From an uncultured Treponema sp. (GTDB lineage: Bacteria > Spirochaetota > Spirochaetia > Treponematales > Treponemataceae), in NCBI GenBank assembly GCA_937893155.1, contig CALBGU010000080.1, forward strand, positions 1-13,377: a stretch of 13,377 nucleotides of DNA. Direction: 5' to 3'. Shown one piece after another: positions 1-6,809 of this stretch. Every line of letters begins with the position of its first letter. The stretch's first letter is position 1. The position numbers and the translations under genes are program-made. The notes beneath the pieces were generated by a model that saw only the letters and a list, made by a program, of their open reading frames with translations, had not been told where the DNA came from and searched no databases.

Positions 1-1
1 G

Positions 2-427
2 TATGCCACAGGAAACAACCTCGGCATCAAATACTCGCGCAACACCGTTTACACCATCAATATCCCCGATGGCATCACCATTGGCAAGGTGGCTTTCGGC
101 GGATATAGCAACGTAGACAACGAAACGGCTTACCTCGGTGAACTGAACGGGCAGAATTTCGGCGCGACAGAGTATGTGTTTCCTTCACGTACCGATAACA
201 AAGAGGCGACACATACCGTGACCCTGACCACCCCTGCAACGAAGAAAATCACCTTTACCCCTAAAGGGCAGCAGGTGGTATGGCGCATTTCCCTTTACAC
301 CATCTCCACTTCAGGCATCAAGCAGGTAACAACCATCGACATCGACGGTGAACCTGTGACGGCCGCTCCAAAGGTGCGCATAATCGATGAACGGTATGGT
401 TTCTGCTGCATAGATATCTTCACCTGA
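2..427 (+). CDS. 3' part of a secreted beta-sandwich protein (Bacteroidales-like), cut by the window edge
   Basis: The reading frame is open from base 2 to a TGA at 425-427 (141 residues) and has no start in the window. The residues show the alternating polar/hydrophobic pattern and many Thr, Asn, Gly and aromatic residues of a beta-sandwich. Examples are a GELNG-FGATEYVFPS stretch and TLTTPATKKITFTPKGQQVVWRISLY, a style I associate with accessory domains of large secreted Prevotella/Bacteroides carbohydrate-active proteins. That family link is an impression, not a search result. The last ~18 codons (after about APKV) look unlike the rest and overlap the stump of the minus-strand vapC, so the natural end of this gene has probably been lost too. 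No function is assigned. It is the only protein gene on the + strand, and it is stylistically foreign to its neighbours. Confidence 0.5.
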   Translation, partial: YATGNNLGIKYSRNTVYTINIPDGITIGKVAFGGYSNVDNETAYLGELNGQNFGATEYVFPSRTDNKEATHTVTLTTPATKKITFTPKGQQVVWRISLYTISTSGIKQVTTIDIDGEPVTAAPKVRIIDERYGFCCIDIFT

Positions 428-528
428 TAGACTGCCGCATCATCTTCAATCAATTCCCGCAATTGCACTGGCATTTTGTCATCGTCATTCAAAAACCACA
501 GCAATGCATGTGTATCCAACAAAATCAT
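295..528 (-). pseudogene. vapC: VapC-type PIN-domain toxin, truncated after about 35 residues
   Basis: The N terminus MILLDTHALLWFLNDDDK...RELIEDDAAVY is the classic start of a type II toxin PIN ribonuclease, with the first catalytic Asp at residue 5. PIN toxins are about 125-135 residues. Here family resemblance stops after about residue 35, and the frame then runs through unrelated sequence (antisense to the Bacteroidales-like gene) to a chance stop. The later acidic residues of the PIN active site are missing, so nuclease activity is not expected. I place the start at the ATG at 528, which overlaps the TGA of the upstream antitoxin gene (TGATG). A GTG one codon earlier is possible. This is the second gene of a broken VapBC operon. 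The break point lies around 375-430. Confidence 0.75.
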
Positions 529-740
529 CACATATACTCCTCAAAATCTTCAAGCGGCTCATCAAAATCGGAAGCTATATAAAATTTTCCTGTAAGTCCG
601 CCTGCACTTCGCTTTGGCTTTTTCTCCTGCTTCACAGCAGAGCGCATATTAACCTTATTCGCAATATATGCAAGCAAATGTAACTGTTCCTCAAACGAAA
701 ACAAATTTACTTGTTTTTCAACTTGTGCCATTGTCATCAT
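528..740 (-). CDS. VapB-like antitoxin, DUF2281 type
   Basis: This is a 70-residue protein with an N-terminal helix pair (AQVEKQVNLFSFEEQLHLLAYIANKV) and a C-terminal segment of the form SAGGLTGKFYIASDFDEPLEDFEEYM. That layout is typical of the short DUF2281 antitoxins that pair with PIN toxins: the first part dimerises and binds DNA, and the acidic tail wraps the toxin. A strong ribosome site (GGAGGTG) lies 6 bases before the ATG at 740; a second ATG follows at once, so 737 is also possible. The stop codon overlaps the start of the vapC stump as TGATG, so the pair was translationally coupled. With its toxin truncated, the antitoxin is probably an orphan. It may still bind its own promoter at 760-788. 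Confidence 0.75.
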   Translation of the reverse strand: MMTMAQVEKQVNLFSFEEQLHLLAYIANKVNMRSAVKQEKKPKRSAGGLTGKFYIASDFDEPLEDFEEYM

Positions 741-759
741 AAATCACCTCCATTCCCTC

Positions 760-788
760 ATTATAGCACAGTCTAGGCTTACTCTAAA
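760..788 (-). promoter_or_regulatory. Promoter of the vapBC remnant operon
   Basis: On the minus strand this reads TTTAGA, 17 bases, then TATAAT (-10 at 760-765, -35 at 783-788), about 20 bases before the vapB ATG. The -35 hexamer sits inside the first arm of the 83-bp repeat array, so the repeats touch the promoter directly. Confidence 0.65.
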
Positions 789-962
789 TAGATTTTGGCG
801 GTTTTAGATTTTTTCTTGGAAAATCTATTTAGGAATTTGCAATTTTTGTTTTTGGCGAGCTTTTTCCTAAATAGATTTTAGAGATTTTGGAGATTTCCTC
901 AAAAAATCTATTTAGGAATTCGCAATTTTTGTTCTAGGCGAGCCTTTTCCTAAATAGATTTT
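784..962. repeat. 83-bp tandem repeat made of alternating 15-bp inverted repeats
   Basis: There are two full 83-bp units (784-866 and 867-949) and the start of a third (950-962). Each carries one arm AAAATCTATTTAGGA and one arm TCCTAAATAGATTTT. The arms occur at 784-796 (reverse, partial), 820-834 (forward), 865-879 (reverse), 903-917 (forward) and 948-962 (reverse), so orientations strictly alternate. The two perfect 15-bp pairs (820-834 with 865-879; 903-917 with 948-962) each enclose a 30-base loop of similar sequence, like two 60-bp MITE-like hairpins in tandem. The array fills the space between the R-M remnant, whose stop codon it supplies, and the vapB promoter, whose -35 box it supplies. 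Nothing in it is coding. Confidence 0.9.
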
Positions 963-1148
963 GCATTTTCAATGACAGCAATCTCCTCCGCCGAAAGAGA
1001 GTAGAGCGCATAGACAGCCTCGTCTATCTTCCGCTCTATCTCGCTCGTGTCCGCTGTGCTGTTCGCTTGCTTTAAGGCGAGGATTTCGTCCACCAAGTCG
1101 ATAATCGGCTTCTGCTGTTCCGCTGTGGCTTCGGGGATTGGTATATTC
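954..1148 (-). pseudogene. C-terminal remnant of a second type IIG restriction-modification gene
   Basis: The last ~60 codons of an Eco57I-like enzyme are present: YPNIPIPEATAEQQ, then IIDLVDEILALKQANSTADT, then SEIERKIDEAVYALYSLSAEEIAVIE. This is the C-terminal helical part of the specificity region. The same residues end the intact R-M protein at 1761-5645. Bases 1006-1102 match 1808-1904 at 94 of 97 positions, but the flanking residues differ (PEATAEQQ versus PSATTKEQKDLQ), which suggests a remnant of a paralogue rather than a simple copy. No methyltransferase or nuclease part is present. Upstream it abuts the yoeB stop codon, and its own stop (TAG) is created by the 83-bp repeat, so the last residues AKSI are repeat-derived. 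A longer open frame back to 1216 only reads yoeB out of frame. Confidence 0.8.
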
Positions 1149-1154
1149 GGATAT

Positions 1155-1415
1155 TTAGTTGTAATGACCTTTGCAAGAAACAATGTGCAACATTCCGTTT
1201 TCCACACGATATACAAGGCGGTTTACTTCATCAATACGTCTGCTCCAAAGCCCGCTCAAGTTTTCTTTCAACGGCTCAGGTTTTCCGATTCCTTTATCAA
1301 AGCCGTTCCGCTCAATATCTTGAATCAAAGCGTTTATGCGTTTGATTGTCTTTTTGTCCTGTCCTTGCCAATAAAGATAATCTTCCCAAGCCTCATCAAA
1401 CCAGATTTTCTTCAT
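1155..1415 (-). CDS. yoeB: YoeB-family mRNA interferase toxin
   Basis: The 86-residue protein aligns end to end by eye with E. coli YoeB: KKIWFDEAWEDYLYWQGQDKK, KRINALIQDI, GKPEPLKENLSGLWSRRI, RLVYRV and the C-terminal SCKGHY. The residues known in YoeB for ribosome-dependent mRNA cleavage are all here as Glu47 (in KPEPLK), Arg66 (in NRLVY) and His84 (in GHY), so the toxin should be active. YoeB enters the ribosomal A site and cuts the codon being read. I chose the ATG at 1415, which overlaps the antitoxin stop as TGATG; a TTG just before it is less likely. It is the second gene of an antitoxin-toxin operon. It lies between two near-identical 97-bp pieces of R-M sequence. Confidence 0.92.
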   Translation of the reverse strand: MKKIWFDEAWEDYLYWQGQDKKTIKRINALIQDIERNGFDKGIGKPEPLKENLSGLWSRRIDEVNRLVYRVENGMLHIVSCKGHYN

Positions 1416-1642
1416 CAATCAACCTCGATGAGTTCGTGTTCCACGCCTTTGCCCTCATTCAAGGCTTTTATGCCACGCTCAAGATGTGCAATATTGCTCT
1501 TGGAATAAAACAAATCATCAGAGCTGTCTTTTGAAGTCCAGCTTTGCAATGCTTGTGTAAGCCGTGCCAAAAGCAACACACACTGATTATATGAAAATGT
1601 ATCTACATCATTTAAGACTGCATTAAATGCCATATCACTCAT
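1415..1642 (-). CDS. Antitoxin of the YoeB pair (YefM/RelB-like)
   Basis: This is a 75-residue protein. The N-terminal half (FNAVLNDVDTFSYNQCVLLLARLTQAL) looks like a short dimerising, DNA-binding segment. The second half (DDLFYSKSNIAHLERGIKALNEGKGVEHELIEVD) is the helix-plus-acidic tail seen in antitoxins that cap YoeB/RelE toxins, where the HELIEV end lies against the toxin active site. The frame is open further upstream to 1732, but I reject that start: the ATG at 1642 has a strong GGAGGTG site 7 bases ahead and the TATAAT box at 1661-1666. The toxin gene follows with a one-base stop/start overlap, so the pair is coupled. By analogy with the family, the complex should repress its own promoter. 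Confidence 0.85.
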   Translation of the reverse strand: MSDMAFNAVLNDVDTFSYNQCVLLLARLTQALQSWTSKDSSDDLFYSKSNIAHLERGIKALNEGKGVEHELIEVD

Positions 1643-1660
1643 AAAAGCACCTCCAAAACA

Positions 1661-1689
1661 ATTATACCCCAAAGTACAAGAAATATGAA
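1661..1689 (-). promoter_or_regulatory. Promoter of the yoeB toxin-antitoxin operon
   Basis: On the minus strand this reads TTCATA, 17 bases, then a perfect TATAAT (-10 at 1661-1666), with the GGAGGTG ribosome site starting 8 bases further down. The -35 box abuts the palindrome-rich stretch at 1691-1740. Confidence 0.7.
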
Positions 1690-1690
1690 C

Positions 1691-1740
1691 GGGCATAGCC
1701 CGCTTTGAGCCACAGCCTGCTTCACAAGCCACAGGCTGCC
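1691..1740. repeat. Palindromic repeat downstream of the R-M gene (GGCATAGCCYGCTTTG family)
   Basis: The stretch contains GGGCATAGCCC (a 4-bp stem with a 3-base loop) and the pair CAGCCTG...CAGGCTG (a 7-bp stem). Its start, 1692-1707, matches 5684-5699 on the other side of the R-M gene at 15 of 16 bases in the same orientation. It is non-coding and may act as a 3' hairpin for the R-M mRNA, although no U-run follows. Confidence 0.6.
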
Positions 1741-1760
1741 CCTATCACACTCTCCGTTGC

Positions 1761-4700
1761 CTATCTCCCATCCACCGTCGCAATCTCGTCTTCAGTCAGT
1801 CCATACAGCGCATAGACAGCCTCGTCTATCTTCCGCTCTATCTCGCTTGTGTCTGCTGTGCTGTTCGCTTGCTTTAAGGCGAGGATTTCGTCCACTAAGT
1901 CGATGATTTTTTTCTGCAAATCTTTCTGCTCTTTTGTCGTCGCGCTCGGTATCGGGATATTCAACAACGGTTCCTTATCCACTTGATAATTCGAACCTTG
2001 CATTTTACCTCGGTATCTAAGCCAAAATGCAACGAGTTTTGAGTTCAAAACCCCCGTTAAAAATTTCATATTCCACCGCGATGTCTGAATAACATAATAC
2101 ATTGCAGAAACATAGCAATCAAAATCATTATAAGCAAACAACGGACGACCGACACATTTTCTTTGCACTATAATCTTTTCGCCTTTGAAAAAATGTTCTT
2201 CGCGCGCACGATGTAATCCATACGGCTTATTATCCGAAGTTATCGCTTTTCTTACTGAATCGAGATGCGCTTTTAAATGAGGATACGGATTCATCGAATC
2301 AGGGTCTTTAAAAGACGAATCTGTATAAATAAGCCATTTTGAATTATTAGGGTCAACAAAATAACGATGTATCTGGCTAGACGTGAAATAGGGTTTTACA
2401 AGCATTTTTTCACTTTCAGACAGATTCAAATTATCTATTTTCTCTTTCGTCAACCCAAAAACACAGTCGCCTTTTGAAAATGGAGCACCGAGTTTCTTCA
2501 CACCATTATTGTCAAGAAAATCCTGAGGGAATACAATACCTTGCGCAATTTCTGTCTCTTGAAAATGTTTTTTTGCACCTAATTCCTCGTCAGACAACAC
2601 AAAAATTCCTTTGCCGACTGGCAAATCAGGGAATTTTTCATGAATTTTATTATCCACGCAATCAAAGTGTGTGTGTATTCCGTTCGTTGCTTCTTTTTCT
2701 ATCAAATGCTCTTTGCCACCTGCAATTTTTGCGAGCAAATCTTCGTATATGCTGAACGTAAGCAATTTATCTCGGTATTTCTCGCGAAAAAGAACAGGAG
2801 AAAAATATTGACAATGCACGTTTTCTTTTTTGGCATATAGGTCTTTTATATCGCCCATTTCTGCACCTGAAAGAGCCGTGCGGTAATCAATCGCGTAATC
2901 ATCAGTATCCCTATCGCACTCAAAAATCATTATCATCGTCTGTATATCTGCGCGGTCAAATACCTTGAAATCCAAAAAATCAATCAATGCAATGATACGG
3001 GCGTTTTCAACCACCTTTTTGCGCATAATCGACGCACCTTTGCTCGTTGTCCAATTGTTCTGCGCAATAAAGGATACAATTCCGTGCGATTTTACAAGGT
3101 CAAGTGCACGACAGGCAAAGCCATACCACAAATCCATTTTTCCCGTATAATAATCACTCGTTTCGCGGAAGCCGTCAAACGCCGCTCTATGTGTATATTC
3201 TTTGATATACGGAGGATTTCCGATAACAACATCAAAGCCCAAAAAACGTCCGCTGTCGTCCAACACTTCAGGAAATTCGAGCATCCATTCTAGAGAATTT
3301 TTATAATAATGCTGTATTTCTTTTTCTTTGTTCTCGTCTATATCAAACAGCGACAACTGCGCCACTTCGCCGAGCTTTGCCTTGAGTTTTTGTATCGTTT
3401 CGTCAACTCCGCGTTTATGAAACTTATCGCTATCATTTTTATATACAGCAACAGCGGCGCGATATTCTTTGATGAGTTGTGTTATTTCTTTATCTTTCGT
3501 CGAATCTTTTTCATTTCTCAAAAATGCAGACGCACCGACTTCAACCCTGTATTTACTGATAAGCGAATTGCCGCATTTGATATTGATGTCGATATTCGGC
3601 AGCGTTTCCAGCGACGCGACTTCCCCCGTTTTCACGCCGTCCATTTTGTAATACGCATTTTTGAGCAATTCAATCCACAGCCTCAAACGGCAAATATACA
3701 CACTCGCAGGGTTGATGTCCACTCCGAACAGACAGTTTTCAATCAAGCTCTTTTTCTCTCTAAAAAGCGTTTCCTGCACTCTTTGACTTTCCTCGTTCTG
3801 CGCCTTGTATTCAAACGCCTCGCCGTCTTCGTCCGTCAAAGAAATCTCGTCGTTTTCAAGGCTCATCGTCCAATCGCGCTTTTTAATTCGCTTGCCTCTC
3901 TTGTCGCACAAAATGCCCAGTTGCCACTTCACAAATAAGAGTCGATTAAGAGCCGAAACCAGAAAATGCCCCGACCCAACCGCAGGGTCAAGCACGCGAA
4001 TTGTGTTAAAAATCTCATTCGCCTCTGCTCTGTCTTCGATTTCGTCTTCAATCTCTGCAATCGTCTTGCATTTCCAGCCTTTCGCACTGTTGAACTTCTC
4101 GATAACAGAGCGCTCAATCGCCTCTTTCGCCATATATTCCGTGATAAAGCTCGGCGTGAAAAAAGAGCCGTCCTTATACCCGTTTATCTTCTCAAAAATC
4201 AAGCCGAGCACCGACGCATTGATAAGCGTTTTCGTGTCGGTCGTAATGCCTTCTGCGCTCTCTGAAGAAAAATTGTATGCGTCCAAAAACGAAAGGATAT
4301 ATTCAAGGTTATCGATTTCACCCGTCCTGCGCACCCCGAATTGCGTTTTCAGCACAGTCTGTGCATAGAGCGGAAAAGGACGGTGCTGTATTGCCCGAAT
4401 CATCAGCCGAGCCTGTATTTCTTCCACAGAAGTCTCAAAAAGCATACTATTCAAATACGGCACGCAACTAAATTTTTTACCAAGCTCCGCATCTCGCTCG
4501 CCTTCCTTTTTGGCAAGTACCTTAAAAAAGAGGTCATTGAGCGCGCTAAACGTCGGTATTTTTTCAATCGTTAAAAATCTATACGCCTTGTTTCCGTTTT
4601 GATAATTCAACTGCTGGCTCTCTAGCAATTTCAAAAACAGCAATCGATTTATCCACGTTATAACAAGGTTCATCGCCGTTTCAAAACGCTTGTATTCATT

Positions 4701-5645
4701 CAAAATAGTTTCTTCAAGTTCATACATTGCGCTTTCAATCAGACTTGCCTTAACCCGCTCGCCCTCTTTTCGCCGCTGAATAATCTTCTTGCCGCCCGAC
4801 TTCACCTCTTCCAAGCCCATAATATACAGCAATTCTTCGTAAAAGTTTTGGTCAAGGCTGTTCGCGTCGTTCGCAAAATTCTTCCGCAACAAATGCTCTG
4901 GCGAAAGCACCTTATACAACGCCCGTAACGCATTATATTTTTCTATCTCGCTCTTTTCTTCCTCCCCTACATTCTCCCCTCGCCTGCTAGGAGAGGGGTT
5001 TGGGGTGAGGTCTTGAAAGAAAAAATCTTTCGGCGCAAAATGCGTAACACAAATATTCTTGCTCGCCCGCCATTTCTCAATTTCAGGTTTAGCCAATTCG
5101 CTATAAAAATCCGAAGTCTTTGTGAGCAAAAGCTGTTTTGATTCGAACTTCTTAAAATCCTCAACAAACGCTTTATCTTCAAGAAAGAAAACAAAATCTC
5201 GCGCGTCGAAAATATACCAATCGTCGTAATTCGTGATGATGATGTGCTGTATTTCGCGATTGCCAGCCGTAACTGCTTCTTGCATAAAATAATACACGCA
5301 CTCTTGCAACGCCTTGCAATTCTCGTTTTTGTCGCTGAACATCTCGGCGGTGTTTGTCGGCGATTTCGCTTCGATGATGACTGCGGGCTTTGTGTCAGCT
5401 CCCTTGCCGTTAAAAATCACGAGGTCTTCGCGCCCGTTCGTATTTACGTTATATTCGCCGTGATAAAACGTGTTTACAAGAAAATTCTTTATCACATTTT
5501 TATGGAACTCTTCCGTTTCGCCCGTTTTCGCGCCGCTAAGATACGCAGAAAAATGCTCGGCAAACGCTTTCATATCAGATAACAAAATCGGTGTTTTCAG
5601 CCAAGACGCACTCAACGCCTTTTTCGCAGTTATATACTCAATCAT
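1761..5645 (-). CDS. Eco57I-like type IIG restriction-modification enzyme
   Basis: This is a 1294-residue single-chain enzyme that both methylates and cuts DNA. An N-terminal PD-(D/E)XK nuclease is visible (EDLVIF near 73-78 and the VIIEAK core at 89-94). The adenine methyltransferase follows: GSFFTPSFI (motif X) near 493-501, LDPAVGSGHF (motif I, AdoMet binding) at 552-561, GVDINPASVYICRLRLWIELL around 641-661 and GNPPY (motif IV, catalytic) at 809-813. Residues ~950-1294 form the target-recognition part, ending in the NIPIP and coiled VDEILALKQ helices. I chose the ATG at 5645 because the promoter ends just before it and AGGAAG precedes it; the 70 upstream codons are Cys/Arg-rich and read through repeats. 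Residues 212-230 (DLTPNPSPSRRGENVGEEE) come from an inserted REP-like palindrome. It is a stand-alone gene, as usual for type IIG. Confidence 0.9.
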   Translation of the reverse strand: MIEYITAKKALSASWLKTPILLSDMKAFAEHFSAYLSGAKTGETEEFHKNVIKNFLVNTFYHGEYNVNTNGREDLVIFNGKGADTKPAVIIEAKSPTNTAEMFSDKNENCKALQECVYYFMQEAVTAGNREIQHIIITNYDDWYIFDARDFVFFLEDKAFVEDFKKFESKQLLLTKTSDFYSELAKPEIEKWRASKNICVTHFAPKDFFFQDLTPNPSPSRRGENVGEEEKSEIEKYNALRALYKVLSPEHLLRKNFANDANSLDQNFYEELLYIMGLEEVKSGGKKIIQRRKEGERVKASLIESAMYELEETILNEYKRFETAMNLVITWINRLLFLKLLESQQLNYQNGNKAYRFLTIEKIPTFSALNDLFFKVLAKKEGERDAELGKKFSCVPYLNSMLFETSVEEIQARLMIRAIQHRPFPLYAQTVLKTQFGVRRTGEIDNLEYILSFLDAYNFSSESAEGITTDTKTLINASVLGLIFEKINGYKDGSFFTPSFITEYMAKEAIERSVIEKFNSAKGWKCKTIAEIEDEIEDRAEANEIFNTIRVLDPAVGSGHFLVSALNRLLFVKWQLGILCDKRGKRIKKRDWTMSLENDEISLTDEDGEAFEYKAQNEESQRVQETLFREKKSLIENCLFGVDINPASVYICRLRLWIELLKNAYYKMDGVKTGEVASLETLPNIDINIKCGNSLISKYRVEVGASAFLRNEKDSTKDKEITQLIKEYRAAVAVYKNDSDKFHKRGVDETIQKLKAKLGEVAQLSLFDIDENKEKEIQHYYKNSLEWMLEFPEVLDDSGRFLGFDVVIGNPPYIKEYTHRAAFDGFRETSDYYTGKMDLWYGFACRALDLVKSHGIVSFIAQNNWTTSKGASIMRKKVVENARIIALIDFLDFKVFDRADIQTMIMIFECDRDTDDYAIDYRTALSGAEMGDIKDLYAKKENVHCQYFSPVLFREKYRDKLLTFSIYEDLLAKIAGGKEHLIEKEATNGIHTHFDCVDNKIHEKFPDLPVGKGIFVLSDEELGAKKHFQETEIAQGIVFPQDFLDNNGVKKLGAPFSKGDCVFGLTKEKIDNLNLSESEKMLVKPYFTSSQIHRYFVDPNNSKWLIYTDSSFKDPDSMNPYPHLKAHLDSVRKAITSDNKPYGLHRAREEHFFKGEKIIVQRKCVGRPLFAYNDFDCYVSAMYYVIQTSRWNMKFLTGVLNSKLVAFWLRYRGKMQGSNYQVDKEPLLNIPIPSATTKEQKDLQKKIIDLVDEILALKQANSTADTSEIERKIDEAVYALYGLTEDEIATVDGR
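4976..5012. repeat. REP-like 37-bp palindrome, copy A, inside the R-M coding sequence
   Basis: The core begins CCCCTCGCCT, has a 3-base loop (GCT), then AGGAGAGGGG and a tail TGGGGTGAGGTC. The stem is 10 bp with one G.A mismatch. It matches copy B at 11238-11274 at 34 of 37 bases. On the minus strand it is translated in frame as LTPNPSPSRRGE, so the element did not break the gene. Confidence 0.9.
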
Positions 5646-5652
5646 ACTTCCT

Positions 5653-5681
5653 ATTATATAGGCACACCATACTTTTCTCAA
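5653..5681 (-). promoter_or_regulatory. Promoter of the type IIG R-M gene
   Basis: On the minus strand this is TTGAGA, a 17-base spacer and a perfect TATAAT (-10 at 5653-5658). The ATG at 5645 begins only 7 bases after the -10 box, so transcription should start at or within a base or two of the start codon, giving a leaderless or nearly leaderless mRNA. Confidence 0.75.
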
Positions 5682-5682
5682 C

Positions 5683-5746
5683 AGGCATAGCCTGCTTTGT
5701 AAGGCATAGCCTGCACAAAACACCCTGCAAAACAGCCTATGGCTGC
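5683..5746. repeat. Palindromic repeat upstream of the R-M gene (GGCATAGCCYGCTTTG family)
   Basis: AGGCATAGCCTGC occurs twice, at about 5683 and 5702. A small hairpin CAGCC-TAT-GGCTG follows near 5733-5745. The first copy matches the repeat at 1692-1707 beyond the other end of the R-M gene. No gene is present here. Confidence 0.6.
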
Positions 5747-5779
5747 AAAAAAAAGCCCTGCACCAATCGCAGAGCTTTC
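5747..5779 (-). terminator. Intrinsic terminator of the pyridoxamine kinase gene
   Basis: On the minus strand AAAGCTCTGC, a GATTGGT loop and GCAGGGCTTT (a 10-bp stem with one T.G wobble) are followed by a run of T. It starts 6 bases after the stop codon. Confidence 0.85.
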
Positions 5780-5784
5780 CAACA

Positions 5785-6645
5785 TTATGCGCTTGCTTTT
5801 TGCACGACGCTGTGCGATTCAAGGCGGTTGATGAGATACGGCAAGGCTTTTTCAAACTTCACGCCGTACCAGTGGTCGCTGTCGCCCATGGTCGCCTTGA
5901 TTGACTCCACCACGAAATCTGCTGCTAATGCCGCCGCCTTTTCCAATCCCCAACCGCGAAGCAATGCGCCAGCAAATGCCGAAGCATACACGTCGCCTGT
6001 GCCGTGGCAAGAAATCGGCTGCTTTTCGGCGAAATAATAGCTTGTTTCCACTCCGTCATAACTCGCCACGCCCAGCTTTCCGCGCTCAAAGCTCACGCCC
6101 GTTAAAATCACGTTTTTTGCGCCGAGTGCGTGCAGTTTCTTTGCGGTCGTTTCAATATAATTCTTGTCGTAATCATCGCCGTGATAGCTCTCGCCCAAAA
6201 GGAGCGCGGCTTCCGTGAGGTTCGGCAAAATCACGTCCGCACCCTCAACGAGCTTTTTCATTTCCGCAGGGAAATCCTCGCCGAAACCTGCGTATAGCTT
6301 GCCGTTGTCCGCCATTGCAGGGTCAACGATTTTCAGCGCACCGCTTCTTGCCGCTTTCGCCATAATCTCTTTGATATGTGGGATTTGCGCCGCGCTCACA
6401 TAACCCGTGTAAAATGCGTCGAAGTCGATTTTCTCCGTGAGCCACCGTTCCAGAATCTTTGGCATATCGCCCGTTAAATCGGTAAACGTCCAGCCCGAAA
6501 AGCCCGCGGCGGTGTGGTTCGACAGCACGCTTGAAGGCAAAATCGCCGTTTCGATTCCACACGCGCTGATAATCGGCAAAGCCACCGTGAGCGAGCATTG
6601 ACCAACACAAGAAATATCTTGAATTGTAAGAAGTCGTTTATCCAT
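5785..6645 (-). CDS. pdxK: Pyridoxal/pyridoxamine kinase (PfkB/ribokinase fold)
   Basis: This 286-residue cytosolic enzyme phosphorylates pyridoxal, pyridoxamine or pyridoxine with ATP in vitamin B6 salvage, supplying pyridoxal phosphate. It begins with LLTIQDISCVGQCSLTVALPIISACG, the hallmark of the pyridoxamine-kinase branch in clostridia and relatives. It then shows TGYVSAAQ near 80-87, VDPAMADNG at 107-115 and PNLTEA at 141-146. The SCHGTGDVYASAFAG motif follows, whose GTGD (215-218) forms the anion hole with Asp218 as the catalytic base. Length is normal for the family. The ATG at 6645 follows a GGGGGAAG ribosome site. The gene stands alone between the R-M gene and the tRNA, with a strong terminator. 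I see no convincing promoter hexamers upstream. The pdxK/pdxY naming is used loosely for this family, so the exact B6 vitamer is uncertain. Confidence 0.88.
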   Translation of the reverse strand: MDKRLLTIQDISCVGQCSLTVALPIISACGIETAILPSSVLSNHTAAGFSGWTFTDLTGDMPKILERWLTEKIDFDAFYTGYVSAAQIPHIKEIMAKAARSGALKIVDPAMADNGKLYAGFGEDFPAEMKKLVEGADVILPNLTEAALLLGESYHGDDYDKNYIETTAKKLHALGAKNVILTGVSFERGKLGVASYDGVETSYYFAEKQPISCHGTGDVYASAFAGALLRGWGLEKAAALAADFVVESIKATMGDSDHWYGVKFEKALPYLINRLESHSVVQKASA

Positions 6646-6763
6646 TTTCTTCCCCCAAAAATTGATATGCTGCTACTCTACCAAATTACTCTGAATTGTT
6701 GCATAGCCACTTTTTTTTATTTTTGTATGTCCACGCCGAAAAATTACTTTTGTGCTTAGGGGC

Positions 6764-6792
6764 TTGACAAAACTGTGTGGATTTTGTAAAGT
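6764..6792 (+). promoter_or_regulatory. Promoter of the tRNA gene
   Basis: A perfect TTGACA (6764-6769), a 17-base spacer and TAAAGT (6787-6792) lie 17 bases before the mature tRNA 5' end. Confidence 0.75.
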
Positions 6793-6809
6793 GAGCAACA
6801 TCAAAACTC

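Noticed and set aside
950..1216. An 88-residue protein gene over the R-M remnant
   Set aside because: Its first ~22 codons are yoeB read in another frame. Only the part after the yoeB stop resembles a protein, and that is the C-terminal end of an R-M enzyme.
5646..5855. 70-codon N-terminal extension of the R-M protein
   Set aside because: It is Cys/Arg-rich, reads through the pdxK terminator, the end of pdxK and the intergenic repeats, and lies upstream of the promoter; the gene starts at 5645.
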